Shown: one piece after another, positions 7,541 through 16,846 of the stretch
Layout: every line of letters starts with the position of its first letter
How positions within the stretch are numbered: the first letter of the stretch is position 1
The notes under the pieces: generated by a model
What the model was told of the DNA's origin: nothing
The model's database searches: none
The model's input: only the letters and a program-made list of their open reading frames with translations
Assembly (NCBI RefSeq): GCF_016864235.1
Contig: NZ_CP045732.1
Coordinates: 1,612,001-1,676,000, forward strand
Source: Legionella sp. MW5194
GTDB taxonomy: Bacteria; Pseudomonadota; Gammaproteobacteria; Legionellales; Legionellaceae
Reading direction: 5' to 3'
Length of the DNA stretch: 64,000 nucleotides
Position numbers and translations under genes: made by a program

Positions 7541-9603
7541 GCAGACTCTCCTTCAACCTGAATGGCGGTGACCAGAATGGTGTTAATGATGTCCTGGGGC
7601 GTGCAGCCACGGCTTAGATCATTGACCGGTTTGTTTAATCCTAGCAGAACCGGTCCGATTGCCAGGGCGCCGCTTTCGCGCTGGACGGCTTTGTAGGTGT
7701 TGTTGCCGGTATTTAAATCAGGAAAAATAAGGACGTTTGCATCGCCGGCCAAGCGGGAATTGGGGAGTTTTTTACGGGCTACCTCGGGATCCACGGCGGC
7801 ATCGTATTGAATGGGGCCTTCAGCCAATAATTCAGGTTGTTGTTGTTTTACCAGTGCCATGGCTTTGGCCACTTTTTCAACACTGTCGCCTTTGCCTGAA
7901 CTGCCTGAAGAGTAAGACAGCAGGGCGACTTTCGGTTCAATGCCTAATTGTTTGGCAATATTGACCGCTTGCAAGGCAATCTCCGCCAGAGTAATGCTGT
8001 CCGGTTCAGGATTAATGGCGCAATCCCCATAGATGAGCACCCGGGAGGGCATGCACATGATGAAGATGGAAGAGACTTTGGTCACGCCCCGTTTGGTTTT
8101 AATAATTTCCAGGGCTGGTCTGACTGTATCGGCGGTGGTATGGACTGCGCCGGAGACCATTCCATCCGCTTGATTGGTATACACCATCATGGCGGCAAAA
8201 TAATTGACATCGCTCATTCGTTCAAGAGCGATGGGTAAATTGACATTTTTATGTTTGCGCAATTCATAGTAGGCCTGGGCAAATTGCTCACGCTGAAGGC
8301 TGGTTTCCACATCGATGATCTGGACATTGGGTAAGGACAGATCCATGCGTTTGGCTAACAGGTGAATTTTATCAGGATTACCCAGCAACGTAATTTTTAC
8401 CACGTTTCGTTTCAATAAATAGTCTGCCGCAATCAAAATGCGAGGCTCGTCGCCTTCTGGCAGCACGATGTGCCTTTTGGCCTGTTTGGCTCTGCGTATC
8501 AATTCATAAAGGAAAACAGCCGGCGAGAGGCGGTTGGGTAAGGATTGGTGCTGCAACAGGTTAATAACGGGTTCGTATAAAAACGGTTTAAGGGCAACGA
8601 TGGTGTCGGCGACCTTGCCGGGATTGTCCTGATTTAAGCTGAATTTGGCGGAATAGAGCGTTGTTGCGGTTTCATAGGTTTTGCATTGCGTTAATAACAC
8701 CGGGAATGGGCGTTCAAGCCCGGCGATAATTTCACAAAGCACACTGCCCGGCATTTCGCCGCCGGTTAACACAATCCCGGCAATTTTAGGGTAATTGGCG
8801 GATTGATCGGCCAGCAGCGAGCCTAGCAGAATATCCACCCGATCCGACGGGGTAATGATGAGCATGCCATTGCGATCCAGCCGCGACTCCAGGAAGTTGC
8901 CCACGGTTTTGGCGGCGATGGTCATTTGTTTAACGGGTCGAAGCAGCTCATCCTTGCCGCAAATGACGTCAGCCTTTAGTTTTTGCGCGACATCCTGGAC
9001 GGTCGGATTAGCCAGGGCATCAAACTCCGGAATAACAGCGGTTAAAGCAAGGTGGCCGAATTCGGCGAGCAAACGTTCCTGATAATCGTTTTCGTCCGCG
9101 TGCGTGACGCGGTTAATAATAATGCCAACTAAGTTGGCATGTTGTTTCCGGGCGGCTTCAAGGGTGGTATTCAATAGAGAAAAAGTATGATCAAGCGTCC
9201 GTTCACGGGCAGATACCACCACGATGAGATCACAGTTCAGCTGCGAAGCCAGGGTGAGGTTGAATTGAAACTCAAACGCATCATTGTCGCTTTCGAAATC
9301 GGTTCCTTCAAAATAGCTGATTTTAGTCTTCTCAGTGCATTGAGTGGCTTCAAAAACCTGAGAAAGCAAATCCTCGGGTTGATTCCGCATCATCAAAATC
9401 CCCTGATTCACATCCATCAGCGGATTCAGTTGGGATTGCGAGAGGTCTTTAAGCAGAGGAATCTGGGAATTATCCGCTTCCGAAAAGAGTTTGTAGCAAC
9501 GCAGATCGGGGCATTGCTCCTTCAAGCTTGCCAGGAGCCCAAGGGAAACAAACGATTTGCCGCACCGTTTTTCGATGCCGGTAAAATAGATTTTTCTCTG
9601 CAT
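7537..9603 (-). CDS. pta: Phosphate acetyltransferase (long form)
   Basis: Converts acetyl-CoA and phosphate to acetyl phosphate. About 688 residues, the long form with an N-terminal P-loop-like domain (FTGIEKRCGKSFVSLGLL), a central DRTGG-type domain and the C-terminal catalytic PTA domain containing VYTNQADGMVSGAVHTTADT. I place the start at the ATG at 9603, with CCGGA seven to eight bases upstream; a GTG at 9630 would add nine residues without a ribosome site. It is the first gene of the pta-ackA operon. The 298 bases between this start and the transporter start at 9902 are AT-rich and hold no gene; both divergent promoters should lie there, but no convincing -35/-10 pair was seen. Confidence 0.95.
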   Translation of the reverse strand: MQRKIYFTGIEKRCGKSFVSLGLLASLKEQCPDLRCYKLFSEADNSQIPLLKDLSQSQLNPLMDVNQGILMMRNQPEDLLSQVFEATQCTEKTKISYFEGTDFESDNDAFEFQFNLTLASQLNCDLIVVVSARERTLDHTFSLLNTTLEAARKQHANLVGIIINRVTHADENDYQERLLAEFGHLALTAVIPEFDALANPTVQDVAQKLKADVICGKDELLRPVKQMTIAAKTVGNFLESRLDRNGMLIITPSDRVDILLGSLLADQSANYPKIAGIVLTGGEMPGSVLCEIIAGLERPFPVLLTQCKTYETATTLYSAKFSLNQDNPGKVADTIVALKPFLYEPVINLLQHQSLPNRLSPAVFLYELIRRAKQAKRHIVLPEGDEPRILIAADYLLKRNVVKITLLGNPDKIHLLAKRMDLSLPNVQIIDVETSLQREQFAQAYYELRKHKNVNLPIALERMSDVNYFAAMMVYTNQADGMVSGAVHTTADTVRPALEIIKTKRGVTKVSSIFIMCMPSRVLIYGDCAINPEPDSITLAEIALQAVNIAKQLGIEPKVALLSYSSGSSGKGDSVEKVAKAMALVKQQQPELLAEGPIQYDAAVDPEVARKKLPNSRLAGDANVLIFPDLNTGNNTYKAVQRESGALAIGPVLLGLNKPVNDLSRGCTPQDIINTILVTAIQVEGESA

Positions 9604-9901
9604 AATCAAATCCGGATTGATTTCAATCACTATAACGACAATTTAATTTTTACATCAACTTGTTACTAAAAACAGAGGGTATTTTACGCTACTTTTCGTG
9701 CTAAATACATTCTTTTTGAATTATATATGAGCATAGTGTTGTCTGTGGTGAAGTTAATTTATTTTTAAGACACAGTGATAATAATTTGTAAAGAAAAAGA
9801 CCCCAATGCCAAGAAGATTATCTTTATTGTAAAACGGCGTAGACAGTCAAAAAATTGCATGGCATAGTCGACTTGGTTTGACTAAAAAAAGGAAGGCATT
9901 A

Positions 9902-11407
9902 ATGTCGATTACGGATAGTAATAAATCAGCATGGAATAATTTACCGGATGGGATTGTTGCATTGTTTTTTATTCAAATCTTTTCGACTTTAAGCTTTAGC
10001 GTACTCTATTCAACCCTGGTGCTGTACATTACGGGCAAGCTCGGGTTGTCTCCGCGCCTGGCCAATAGCATTACCGGAGTATTCGTCGCCTTCAACTATG
10101 CATTACATTTGCTTGGCGGGTATTGGGGCGGGCGTTTCTTTTCCTATCGCTCCCTGTTCAGCCTGGGGATGATTGCCCAAATCATCGGCTGCATTCTGCT
10201 TGCCACGGTCAATCCGGATTTTCTCTACGTGGGCCTTGCGGCCTTCCTAACCGGTTGTGGCCTCAACGTCACCTGCATTAACTGCATGTTGACACAGCGC
10301 TTTAAACCCGCCGATACCCGACGTGAATCGGCGTTTTTATTTAACTACGCGGGAATGAATATCGGCTTTTTTATCGGTTTTAGCTTAAGCGGGTATTTTC
10401 AGCTCTCTCATAATTACCAGCGTTTATTCTTGTTAAGCTGTCTAGGTAATTTGCTGGCCCTGCTCATCTGTCTTTATTATTGGCATACCCTGTCTGACAA
10501 CAACTCACCCTACAGTCGTCTCGATAAACCAGCGCGGCGTCGGGCTTCGCTGATGGGTATTGTGATGGTGTTGGTGTTGCCTCTGGTGTTGAGCCAACTT
10601 CTGCACTACGCGGAATTTGCCAATAAACTGGTGCTGGTCACCGGTGTTGCCATGTTAATTCTTGCCTGCGTGCTTGCACGTCAGCAAAGTACGCAGAAAG
10701 CGCGTGAAAAAATCCATGCCTTCGCACTGCTCATGGTGGTTGGAACCGTATTCTGGATGCTGTTTCAGATAGGTCCCATGGGGCTGACCCATTTCATTGC
10801 CCACAACGTGCAGCGTCACTGGATGCTAATGACCATTCCGCCGCAGTGGTTTCAAAACATCAATACCATCTGCATTGTGGTAGGGGGCCCCTTGATGAGT
10901 TTAGCCTTAAATCGACTGCGCGCCCGTGGAGTCAATGTCAATATCCCCACTCAGTTTGCGCTGGCATTGCTGTTGATTGGCTTGGCCTTTGTGCTGCTGC
11001 CGGCAGGAATTGCCAGAGCCACTCAGGATGGCCTGGTGTCGCCTGGCTGGGTGGTTTTAAGTTTTGTATTGCAAAGTGTGGGCGAGTTGTTAATATCGCC
11101 TGTTGGCTATGCCATGATTGGTGCATTGGCCCCAAGCTCCCTTCAGGGCGGCATGATGGGGATGTGGATGCTGACCTCTGGCGTGGGCGCAACGCTTTCC
11201 AGTTATAGCTCCAACTGGATGACTGCCGGAATGGACAGCACTGATCCCGTGATAACCAATGCGGGGTATAGCCATGTGTTTCTTTACCTTGGCCTTTTTG
11301 CTATTGCATCCGGGTTCGTTCTGTTCATTCTCGTCCCGGTCCTTAAACGCTGGATGAGCGAGGAGCCTTCTGTGGCGCTGGAAAAAGGCAATTACGCAAC
11401 AATTTAA
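9902..11407 (+). CDS. POT/PTR2-like major facilitator transporter
   Basis: Inner-membrane transporter of 501 residues with 12-14 hydrophobic segments, most like proton-coupled oligopeptide transporters (NNLPDGIVALFFIQIFSTL at the N-terminus, FNYAGMNIGFFIGFSLSGYF as the second family segment). The proton-linked ExxER motif of helix 1 appears to be replaced (QIFSTLSF in its place), so coupling or substrate may differ. The start at 9902 is fixed by AAGGAAGG upstream; a reading frame from 9878 is less likely. The next gene, mnmC, begins 11 bases after the stop, so the two may be co-transcribed. Substrate unknown. Confidence 0.8.
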   Translation: MSITDSNKSAWNNLPDGIVALFFIQIFSTLSFSVLYSTLVLYITGKLGLSPRLANSITGVFVAFNYALHLLGGYWGGRFFSYRSLFSLGMIAQIIGCILLATVNPDFLYVGLAAFLTGCGLNVTCINCMLTQRFKPADTRRESAFLFNYAGMNIGFFIGFSLSGYFQLSHNYQRLFLLSCLGNLLALLICLYYWHTLSDNNSPYSRLDKPARRRASLMGIVMVLVLPLVLSQLLHYAEFANKLVLVTGVAMLILACVLARQQSTQKAREKIHAFALLMVVGTVFWMLFQIGPMGLTHFIAHNVQRHWMLMTIPPQWFQNINTICIVVGGPLMSLALNRLRARGVNVNIPTQFALALLLIGLAFVLLPAGIARATQDGLVSPGWVVLSFVLQSVGELLISPVGYAMIGALAPSSLQGGMMGMWMLTSGVGATLSSYSSNWMTAGMDSTDPVITNAGYSHVFLYLGLFAIASGFVLFILVPVLKRWMSEEPSVALEKGNYATI

Positions 11408-11418
11408 CCGAGGGTGGT

Positions 11419-13437
11419 TTGAGTAGTCCCTTTACTGTAATTCAGACGGCAGACCTGACGTGGCGGGAAGGTCTGCCTTATTCCCCTGCATTTGATGATG
11501 TGTATTTTTCCCGTGAAGACGGTTTTGCGGAAAAGCAGTACGTTTTCATCGAAGGCAACCGTCTCAAAGAACGCATAGCCCGGCTGCATGCGCAGGAAAA
11601 TCCCCTGTTTACTATTGCTGAAACGGGTTTTGGTACGGGCCTTAATTTCCTGTTGACCTGGCAATTCTGGCAACGTCACGCCCCCGAAAACGCGCGTTTA
11701 TTCTATTTCAGTTGTGAAAAATTTCCGTTAAAGAAAGACGATTTGGAGGCTTGCCTGCAATTATGGCCTCCCCTGCAGGCCGTGTCACAACAACTACTTG
11801 ATGAATACCCCGTTCTGACGCCGGGCTTTCACCGTTTGTCCTTTGAGCAGGGACGCATTCACTTAATTCTGATGCTGGGTGAAGTTCAACACTGCTTTGA
11901 CGAATTGCTCCTGTCTGGCGACAGGGAATTGGATCGGGCCTTTTCTCATACTGCCGTGGATGCCTGGTATCTCGATGGGTTTTCACCCGGTAAAAACGAA
12001 CGCATGTGGACCCACTCCCTGTTTCAAACCATGGCACTGCTATCGCGACCGGGCACGACAGTAGCCACCTATTCTGCAGCCGCTCAGGTTAAAACAGGGC
12101 TTGAGGCTTCGGGCTTTATCCTGACGAAAAAGGCAGGCTACGGCAAAAAACGTCACATGCTCACCGCTGAATTGGCAGAGGCAAGGCAATCCAAACGCAG
12201 ACGGCAAACGCCCTGGTTTTATACTCCAGGTCTCACAGGACAAAAGAAAGCCATCATTGTCGGGGCGGGCTTGGCGGGGTGTTTCTGCGCCCATGCGTTA
12301 AGCCGGCGAGGATGGCAGGTTCAATTGTTTGACGAGGGGCCGCAGGCGGCGTCAGGGGCATCGGGCAATGAGCGTGCCGTGGTGTATCCCCGGCTGTCAG
12401 CCTACCGTTCACCTTTAACCGAATTCATGCTTGCGGCTTTTCTCTATGCGCAGGCTTTTTATAAACAGATAGTCGGGGTGACGATCGAAGGGGACATGCA
12501 GGGTATTTTGCAATTGGCCTGCACTGCCCGAGAATTAAAAGCCCAGCAAAGCATGCAGGATTGGCTGCTTGCCTACCCGCAATTGGCCATGCCGATGTCA
12601 GCGGCAGCAGCTTCTGAGCTGGCGGGGCTCCAGGTGGCGTTCTCCGGTTTGTTCATCCCGCTCTCGGGGTGGCTAAACAGCCGTGAATTATGCCATTACC
12701 TGCTACAACAATCGCCCCAGGTGCAGTGGTTTGGGCAGACCACAGTCACTGACCTGCAGGCTGAGGGCGGTCAGTGGCATGTCAATGGGCAGACAGGCGA
12801 TGTTGTCATTATTACGTCGGGTTTTCGTGCCAATCAATTCGTCCAGACTGCCAGTTTGCCCATCAAACCCATCGGTGGACAAATCAGTTTCGTGCAGGCG
12901 CAGGAGAACAGTGCCAGACTGACTTTACCCTTGTGTGGCGAGGGGCATGTGCTTCCGGCGAAAAACAATCTGCACGCCCTGGGCGCCACCTACCATTTAA
13001 ATCAGCAACGCGTCCTTTGCCGCCCTGACGATGATTGGGTCAATGTACAGAAAATCAGTCCCATGGCTTGCGAGCTTCAATTTCATCGTGACGCGGTTGC
13101 CAGCAGCTGGGCAGGCGTCAGAGGCGCAACGCCGGATTACCTGCCTCTGGTGGGTGCAGTCCCGGTTGAAGAGCGGTTTTTAGAGTGCTATGCGGACTTG
13201 GGCATCCATGCCGAACGCTGGATTAACAGGCCGCCACCGGTGTATCCTGGACTGTATGTTTGCGCTGGGTTTGGTTCGCGGGGATTAACGACTATTCCTC
13301 TCAGTGCCGAATGGCTTGCCGGGCAAATCAGCGGTGAGCCTGGTTTTTTTTCAAGAAGCATGATGAAAGCTGTGTCGCCCTCTCGCTTTTTATTACGGCG
13401 AATTATTCGTTCTCGTCAAGCGCAGGCAGAAGAATAG
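11419..13437 (+). CDS. mnmC: Bifunctional tRNA mnm5s2U34 methyltransferase / FAD-dependent cmnm5s2U34 oxidoreductase
   Basis: Completes the mnm5s2U modification at the tRNA wobble position. Two domains are visible. The N-terminal SAM methyltransferase (residues 1 to about 250) begins TADLTWREGLPYSPAFDDVY, with ETGFGTGLNFLLTW and DAWYLDGFSPGKNERMW. The C-terminal FAD oxidoreductase begins near residue 275 with IIVGAGLAGCFCAHALSRRG. 672 residues is the normal fused length. The start is TTG at 11419, after a GAGGGTGG stretch, only 11 bases from the transporter stop. Confidence 0.95.
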   Translation: MSSPFTVIQTADLTWREGLPYSPAFDDVYFSREDGFAEKQYVFIEGNRLKERIARLHAQENPLFTIAETGFGTGLNFLLTWQFWQRHAPENARLFYFSCEKFPLKKDDLEACLQLWPPLQAVSQQLLDEYPVLTPGFHRLSFEQGRIHLILMLGEVQHCFDELLLSGDRELDRAFSHTAVDAWYLDGFSPGKNERMWTHSLFQTMALLSRPGTTVATYSAAAQVKTGLEASGFILTKKAGYGKKRHMLTAELAEARQSKRRRQTPWFYTPGLTGQKKAIIVGAGLAGCFCAHALSRRGWQVQLFDEGPQAASGASGNERAVVYPRLSAYRSPLTEFMLAAFLYAQAFYKQIVGVTIEGDMQGILQLACTARELKAQQSMQDWLLAYPQLAMPMSAAAASELAGLQVAFSGLFIPLSGWLNSRELCHYLLQQSPQVQWFGQTTVTDLQAEGGQWHVNGQTGDVVIITSGFRANQFVQTASLPIKPIGGQISFVQAQENSARLTLPLCGEGHVLPAKNNLHALGATYHLNQQRVLCRPDDDWVNVQKISPMACELQFHRDAVASSWAGVRGATPDYLPLVGAVPVEERFLECYADLGIHAERWINRPPPVYPGLYVCAGFGSRGLTTIPLSAEWLAGQISGEPGFFSRSMMKAVSPSRFLLRRIIRSRQAQAEE

Positions 13438-13519
13438 TGAGTTACCGTCTAATAAATTCTTGCAATGAATCCATCAGGTGGCTAATCTTGCCATCCTTGT
13501 TTTAATTATGAGGTCTGCT

Positions 13520-14305
13520 ATGCAAAGTATGGAAATTTTCCAGATCGATGCGTTTACTGATAAGGTCTTCCATGGCAATCCTGCCGCGGTGTGCCTGTTG
13601 AGCGAATGGCTGAATGACGAACTGATGCAGGCCATAGCGGTTGAGAATAATTTGTCAGAAACCGCTTTTGTTATCCGTGATCACGAAGGGTTCCGTATCC
13701 GCTGGTTTACGCCCCGGGGTGAAATCAGTTTGTGCGGACATGCGACGCTGGCTGCCGGATTTGCCCTGTTTGAGCTGGGATACGTCGATGGGGAACACAT
13801 TGAGTTCAAAAGCCTCAGTGGCTTACTCAGTGTGCGCAAACGCGGCAATCGCTACGTCCTGGATTTTCCGACGCTCCATTACAAAGCCTTTGATAAACCG
13901 GCCTTGCTGATTGCCTTGGTGGATGAACCGCTTGTGGAAATGTATGAAAGTGACCTTGATTACCTGGCTGTCCTTGACAACGAGGCACAGGTGCTTAAGG
14001 CTTCTGTGAATCTGACCGAACTTGCCAAATTACCCAAAAGAGGATTAATTCTCACGGCACCAGGCGTGGAGGTGGATTTTTATTCCCGTTGCTTTTATCC
14101 AAAACACAATATTCCGGAAGATCCGGTGACTGGTTCTGCGCATTGCGTATTGACTCCCTTCTGGACTCAACGTTTGCAAAAACAAAGCCTTAAGGCGGTG
14201 CAGGGCTCATTCCGCAAAGGGGAATTGCACTGTGAAATGCAGAATGAGCGGGTCTTTATTTCCGGAAACTGCCGCTGGTATTCCAAAGGGCAATTGGTTA
14301 TTTAG
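13520..14305 (+). CDS. PhzF family isomerase/epimerase-like protein
   Basis: Member of the PhzF (phenazine biosynthesis-like) fold, two similar halves related to diaminopimelate epimerase. Typical segments are EIFQIDAFTDKVFHGNPAAV at the N-terminus, NLSETAFVI with the conserved catalytic-type glutamate, RWFTPRGEISLCGHATLA, and DPVTGSAHCVLTPFW. 261 residues is normal. The start at 13520 has GAGG six bases upstream; the frame is open from 13478. No phenazine genes are near, so this is a housekeeping PhzF-like protein of unknown substrate, not evidence of phenazine synthesis. Confidence 0.85.
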   Translation: MQSMEIFQIDAFTDKVFHGNPAAVCLLSEWLNDELMQAIAVENNLSETAFVIRDHEGFRIRWFTPRGEISLCGHATLAAGFALFELGYVDGEHIEFKSLSGLLSVRKRGNRYVLDFPTLHYKAFDKPALLIALVDEPLVEMYESDLDYLAVLDNEAQVLKASVNLTELAKLPKRGLILTAPGVEVDFYSRCFYPKHNIPEDPVTGSAHCVLTPFWTQRLQKQSLKAVQGSFRKGELHCEMQNERVFISGNCRWYSKGQLVI

Positions 14306-14328
14306 CGTTCGATGGTTTAATCGAGCGC
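14305..14328 (+). terminator. Hairpin after PhzF-family gene
   Basis: GCGTTCGAT at 14305-14313 pairs with ATCGAGCGC at 14320-14328 (one G-U pair) around a six-base loop, starting at the end of the stop codon. No T-run follows, so its strength is uncertain. Confidence 0.4.
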
Positions 14329-14407
14329 CTGCAACAATGTCGGCTCAATGGTGAAATTTTTTTTCTCTTCTTTGGCAAGTCATCCCTATTTGAGCTATTC
14401 TGAGATC

Positions 14408-14426
14408 ACTTAAGGTATTCTTAAGT
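14408..14426. promoter_or_regulatory. Perfect dyad ACTTAAG-N5-CTTAAGT, operator-like
   Basis: A perfect seven-base inverted repeat with a five-base spacer lies about 34 bases before the start codon of the small RAM-like protein gene. Its size and position suit a dimeric regulator binding near the promoter (TTGAGC at 14390 could be a -35). The regulator is not identifiable from sequence. Confidence 0.4.
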
Positions 14427-14459
14427 AATCCTAGATCAACTTTAACAAGGACAGTAATA

Positions 14460-14705
14460 ATGAACGCTTGGAATAGTGTAATTTTTATGAAGTCAAATAA
14501 GCCTTGGTCAGATTTAAGTTCCATGATGAAATGGGATGGTGTTGAGAAAATGTGGTCTACCACGGGTGACTGGGACTGGTGCATTAAACTCGATAAAAAT
14601 TCCTCAACCCCTGAAAAAACAGAAGCCTTTGTCAACCGCATGCGCGAAGGCAACTGGGCTACTGACACCAAAACGCACTGGTGGAAAGAACTCTCTGCCA
14701 AATAA
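14460..14705 (+). CDS. Small conserved-looking protein with RAM/Lrp-ligand-domain-like pattern
   Basis: 81-residue soluble protein rich in tryptophan. I do not recognise a named family. The layout of an N-terminal strand (WNSVIFMKSN), a helix, then GVEKMWSTTGDWDWCIKLD resembles the TG-x-x-D turn of the stand-alone ligand-binding (RAM) domain of Lrp/AsnC proteins, but there is no helix-turn-helix. AAGGACAG before the ATG supports translation. It is flanked by a dyad upstream and a strong terminator downstream, so it is probably its own transcription unit just before prpBCD. A minus-strand reading frame over the same region is not supported. Confidence 0.7.
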   Translation: MNAWNSVIFMKSNKPWSDLSSMMKWDGVEKMWSTTGDWDWCIKLDKNSSTPEKTEAFVNRMREGNWATDTKTHWWKELSAK

Positions 14706-14713
14706 GCGTCCAG

Positions 14714-14740
14714 GCCCGGGGTATGCCCCGGGCTTCTTCC
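14714..14740 (+). terminator. Rho-independent terminator after small protein gene
   Basis: GCCCGGGG at 14714-14721 pairs perfectly with CCCCGGGC at 14726-14733 around a four-base loop, followed by a pyrimidine-rich TTCTTCCTCT tract. It separates the small gene from prpB. Confidence 0.7.
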
Positions 14741-14849
14741 TCTCTCCAGCTGTTTTTCACAGAAATCAGAGGATTTTTCAATAACCTGATTGTTGCCATC
14801 CATCTCCCGTCGTGATAAAAAAGCGAATTGGATGTTTAGGGAGAGCAAC

Positions 14850-15737
14850 GTGTCATCATGTCCTTCAGGGAGACAGTTTCGAAAACTGATCAGGGAACAA
14901 GCGCCTTTGCAGGTAATGGGAACCATCAATGCCTATAGCGCCATGCTGGCGGAGCAGGCTGGGTGTCAGGCCATCTATCTTTCCGGTGCCGGGGTGGCCA
15001 ATGCTTCTTATGGTCTGCCCGATTTGGGAATGACCAACCTAAGTGAAGTGCTTGATGATGCACGCCGTATTACCGATGCCTGCGATTTGCCGCTGCTGGT
15101 TGATGTGGATACCGGTTGGGGACATGCCTTTAATATTGCCAGAACAGTCAAGCGGATGGAAAAAACCGGCGTCGCCGCCATTCACATCGAAGACCAGGTT
15201 CTTGCCAAGCGCTGCGGCCACCGCCCCAACAAAGCCATTGTTTCCCAGCAGGAAATGGGGGATCGAATCAAGGCCGCTGTCGATGCGCGTACCAGTGATG
15301 ATTTTGTCATCATGGCGCGGACGGATGCCTATGCTGTCGAAGGGATGGCGGCAGCGGTCGACAGGGCGCTGCGTTGTGTGGAACTCGGCGCGGACATGAT
15401 TTTTCCCGAAGCCATGACCCGATTGGAGGAATACCGTGAATTTGCTGCGCGGGTGAACGTGCCCGTGCTGGCCAACATCACCGAATTTGGTAAAACCCCC
15501 TTGTTTACACGGCAGGAACTGGCGGATGCCGGGGTAAGCCTGATTCTTTACCCTTTAAGCGCATTTCGCGCCATGGCTTACGCGGCGTTAAAAGTCTACA
15601 CAACCGTGGTGCAGGAAGGGACACAGCGTGAGTTGCTGGACATCATGCAGACGCGCAGCGATCTGTATGATGTTCTGGGCTATCACGATTATGAAAAAAA
15701 ACTGGATGAATTAATGGAGGGAGAACATGGTCAATAG
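14850..15737 (+). CDS. prpB: 2-methylisocitrate lyase
   Basis: Splits 2-methylisocitrate into pyruvate and succinate, the last step of the methylcitrate cycle for propionyl-CoA. The isocitrate-lyase-superfamily signature AKRCGH is present in [20 protein letters not shown], with [10 protein letters not shown] and [13 protein letters not shown] typical of PrpB. I chose the GTG at 14850, preceded by AGGGAG at six bases, giving 295 residues and the expected N-terminus; the frame runs open from 14790. It overlaps prpC by 11 bases, so the two are coupled. Confidence 0.95.
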   Translation: MSSCPSGRQFRKLIREQAPLQVMGTINAYSAMLAEQAGCQAIYLSGAGVANASYGLPDLGMTNLSEVLDDARRITDACDLPLLVDVDTGWGHAFNIARTVKRMEKTGVAAIHIEDQVLAKRCGHRPNKAIVSQQEMGDRIKAAVDARTSDDFVIMARTDAYAVEGMAAAVDRALRCVELGADMIFPEAMTRLEEYREFAARVNVPVLANITEFGKTPLFTRQELADAGVSLILYPLSAFRAMAYAALKVYTTVVQEGTQRELLDIMQTRSDLYDVLGYHDYEKKLDELMEGEHGQ

Positions 15738-16845
15738 TACAGCCGGTCTGGAAGGGGTGATTGCGGGCCAATCGGCTATCGCGACTGTGGGACATGAGGG
15801 CGCAGGATTGAATTATCGCGGCTATTCTATTGATGATTTAGCCGCCTATGCCACATTTGAAGAAGTGGCTTACCTGCTGCACTACGGCCATTTGCCAACA
15901 CGTAATGAACTGACCCGTTACACTCAAAAGCTGACCGGTTTAAGGGAAATCCCCGACACGTTAAAAACGGTGTTGAAGCTGATACCCAAAAACACGCACC
16001 CCATGGATGTGTTAAGAACGGCCTGCTCCATGCTTGGCACCCTCGAACCTGAGCATGATTTTAAACAGCAGTATGATATTGCTGACCGTTTGCTGGCGCT
16101 GTTTCCGGGGATTATGTGTTATTGGTATGCCTGGCATTTCAACGGCAAGGACATTTCCGAATACAGCGACGAAGAGACCATCGGTGGTCATTTCATGGCC
16201 CTTCTTCATGGGCGTAAGCCGTCCACGCTTGAACGTGACATGATGAATGTTTCTCTGATTTTGTACGCGGAGCATGAATTTAATGCCTCAACCTTTGCGG
16301 CCAGAGTCACGGCGGCGACTTTATCTGACTTTTATTCAGCCATTACCACAGCCATCGGCACCTTAAGAGGGCCTTTGCATGGCGGCGCCAATGAAGCGGC
16401 CATGGAGCTGCTGAGTCAGTTTCGCGATCCGGATGAAGCAGAAGAAAAATTAATGACCATGCTGGCTCAAAAAGCCAAAATCATGGGTTTTGGCCATCGG
16501 GTGTATAAAGATTGCGACCCGCGTTCCGACATCATCAAATCCTGGTCAAAAAAACTTGCCATGGCGAAAAACGACACGTCATTGTTCACCATTTCCGAGC
16601 GTGTCGAGGCCGTCATGCGACGTGAGAAAAAATTATTCCCCAATCTGGATTTCTACAGTGCATCGGCTTACCACTACGTCGATATTCCGACGCCGCTGTT
16701 TACACCCATTTTTGTGATGTCACGCATTACCGGCTGGTCTGCGCATGTTTTCGAACAACGCGCGGATAACCGGTTAATCCGCCCCACGTCGGAATACACG
16801 GGGCCTGAACCACGAGCCTATATAGCCATTGAAGCAAGAGGATAA
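15727..16845 (+). CDS. prpC: 2-methylcitrate synthase
   Basis: Condenses propionyl-CoA with oxaloacetate to 2-methylcitrate. A citrate-synthase-fold protein of 372 residues, the short type usual for Prp[21 protein letters not shown] at the N-terminus and [16 protein letters not shown] (the active-site histidine/aspartate region) are visible, as is [21 protein letters not shown] before the ATG lies within the end of prpB. Middle gene of prpBCD. Confidence 0.95.
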   Translation: MVNSTAGLEGVIAGQSAIATVGHEGAGLNYRGYSIDDLAAYATFEEVAYLLHYGHLPTRNELTRYTQKLTGLREIPDTLKTVLKLIPKNTHPMDVLRTACSMLGTLEPEHDFKQQYDIADRLLALFPGIMCYWYAWHFNGKDISEYSDEETIGGHFMALLHGRKPSTLERDMMNVSLILYAEHEFNASTFAARVTAATLSDFYSAITTAIGTLRGPLHGGANEAAMELLSQFRDPDEAEEKLMTMLAQKAKIMGFGHRVYKDCDPRSDIIKSWSKKLAMAKNDTSLFTISERVEAVMRREKKLFPNLDFYSASAYHYVDIPTPLFTPIFVMSRITGWSAHVFEQRADNRLIRPTSEYTGPEPRAYIAIEARG

Positions 16846-16846
16846 T

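Noticed and set aside
13520-14305. Phenazine biosynthesis
   Set aside because: Only a single PhzF-family gene is present; such proteins are common without any phenazine pathway.
14345-14929. 194-codon minus-strand reading frame over the small protein gene and prpB leader
   Set aside because: It runs antisense across a well-supported small gene, its terminator and the prpB start, and its translation has no family features.
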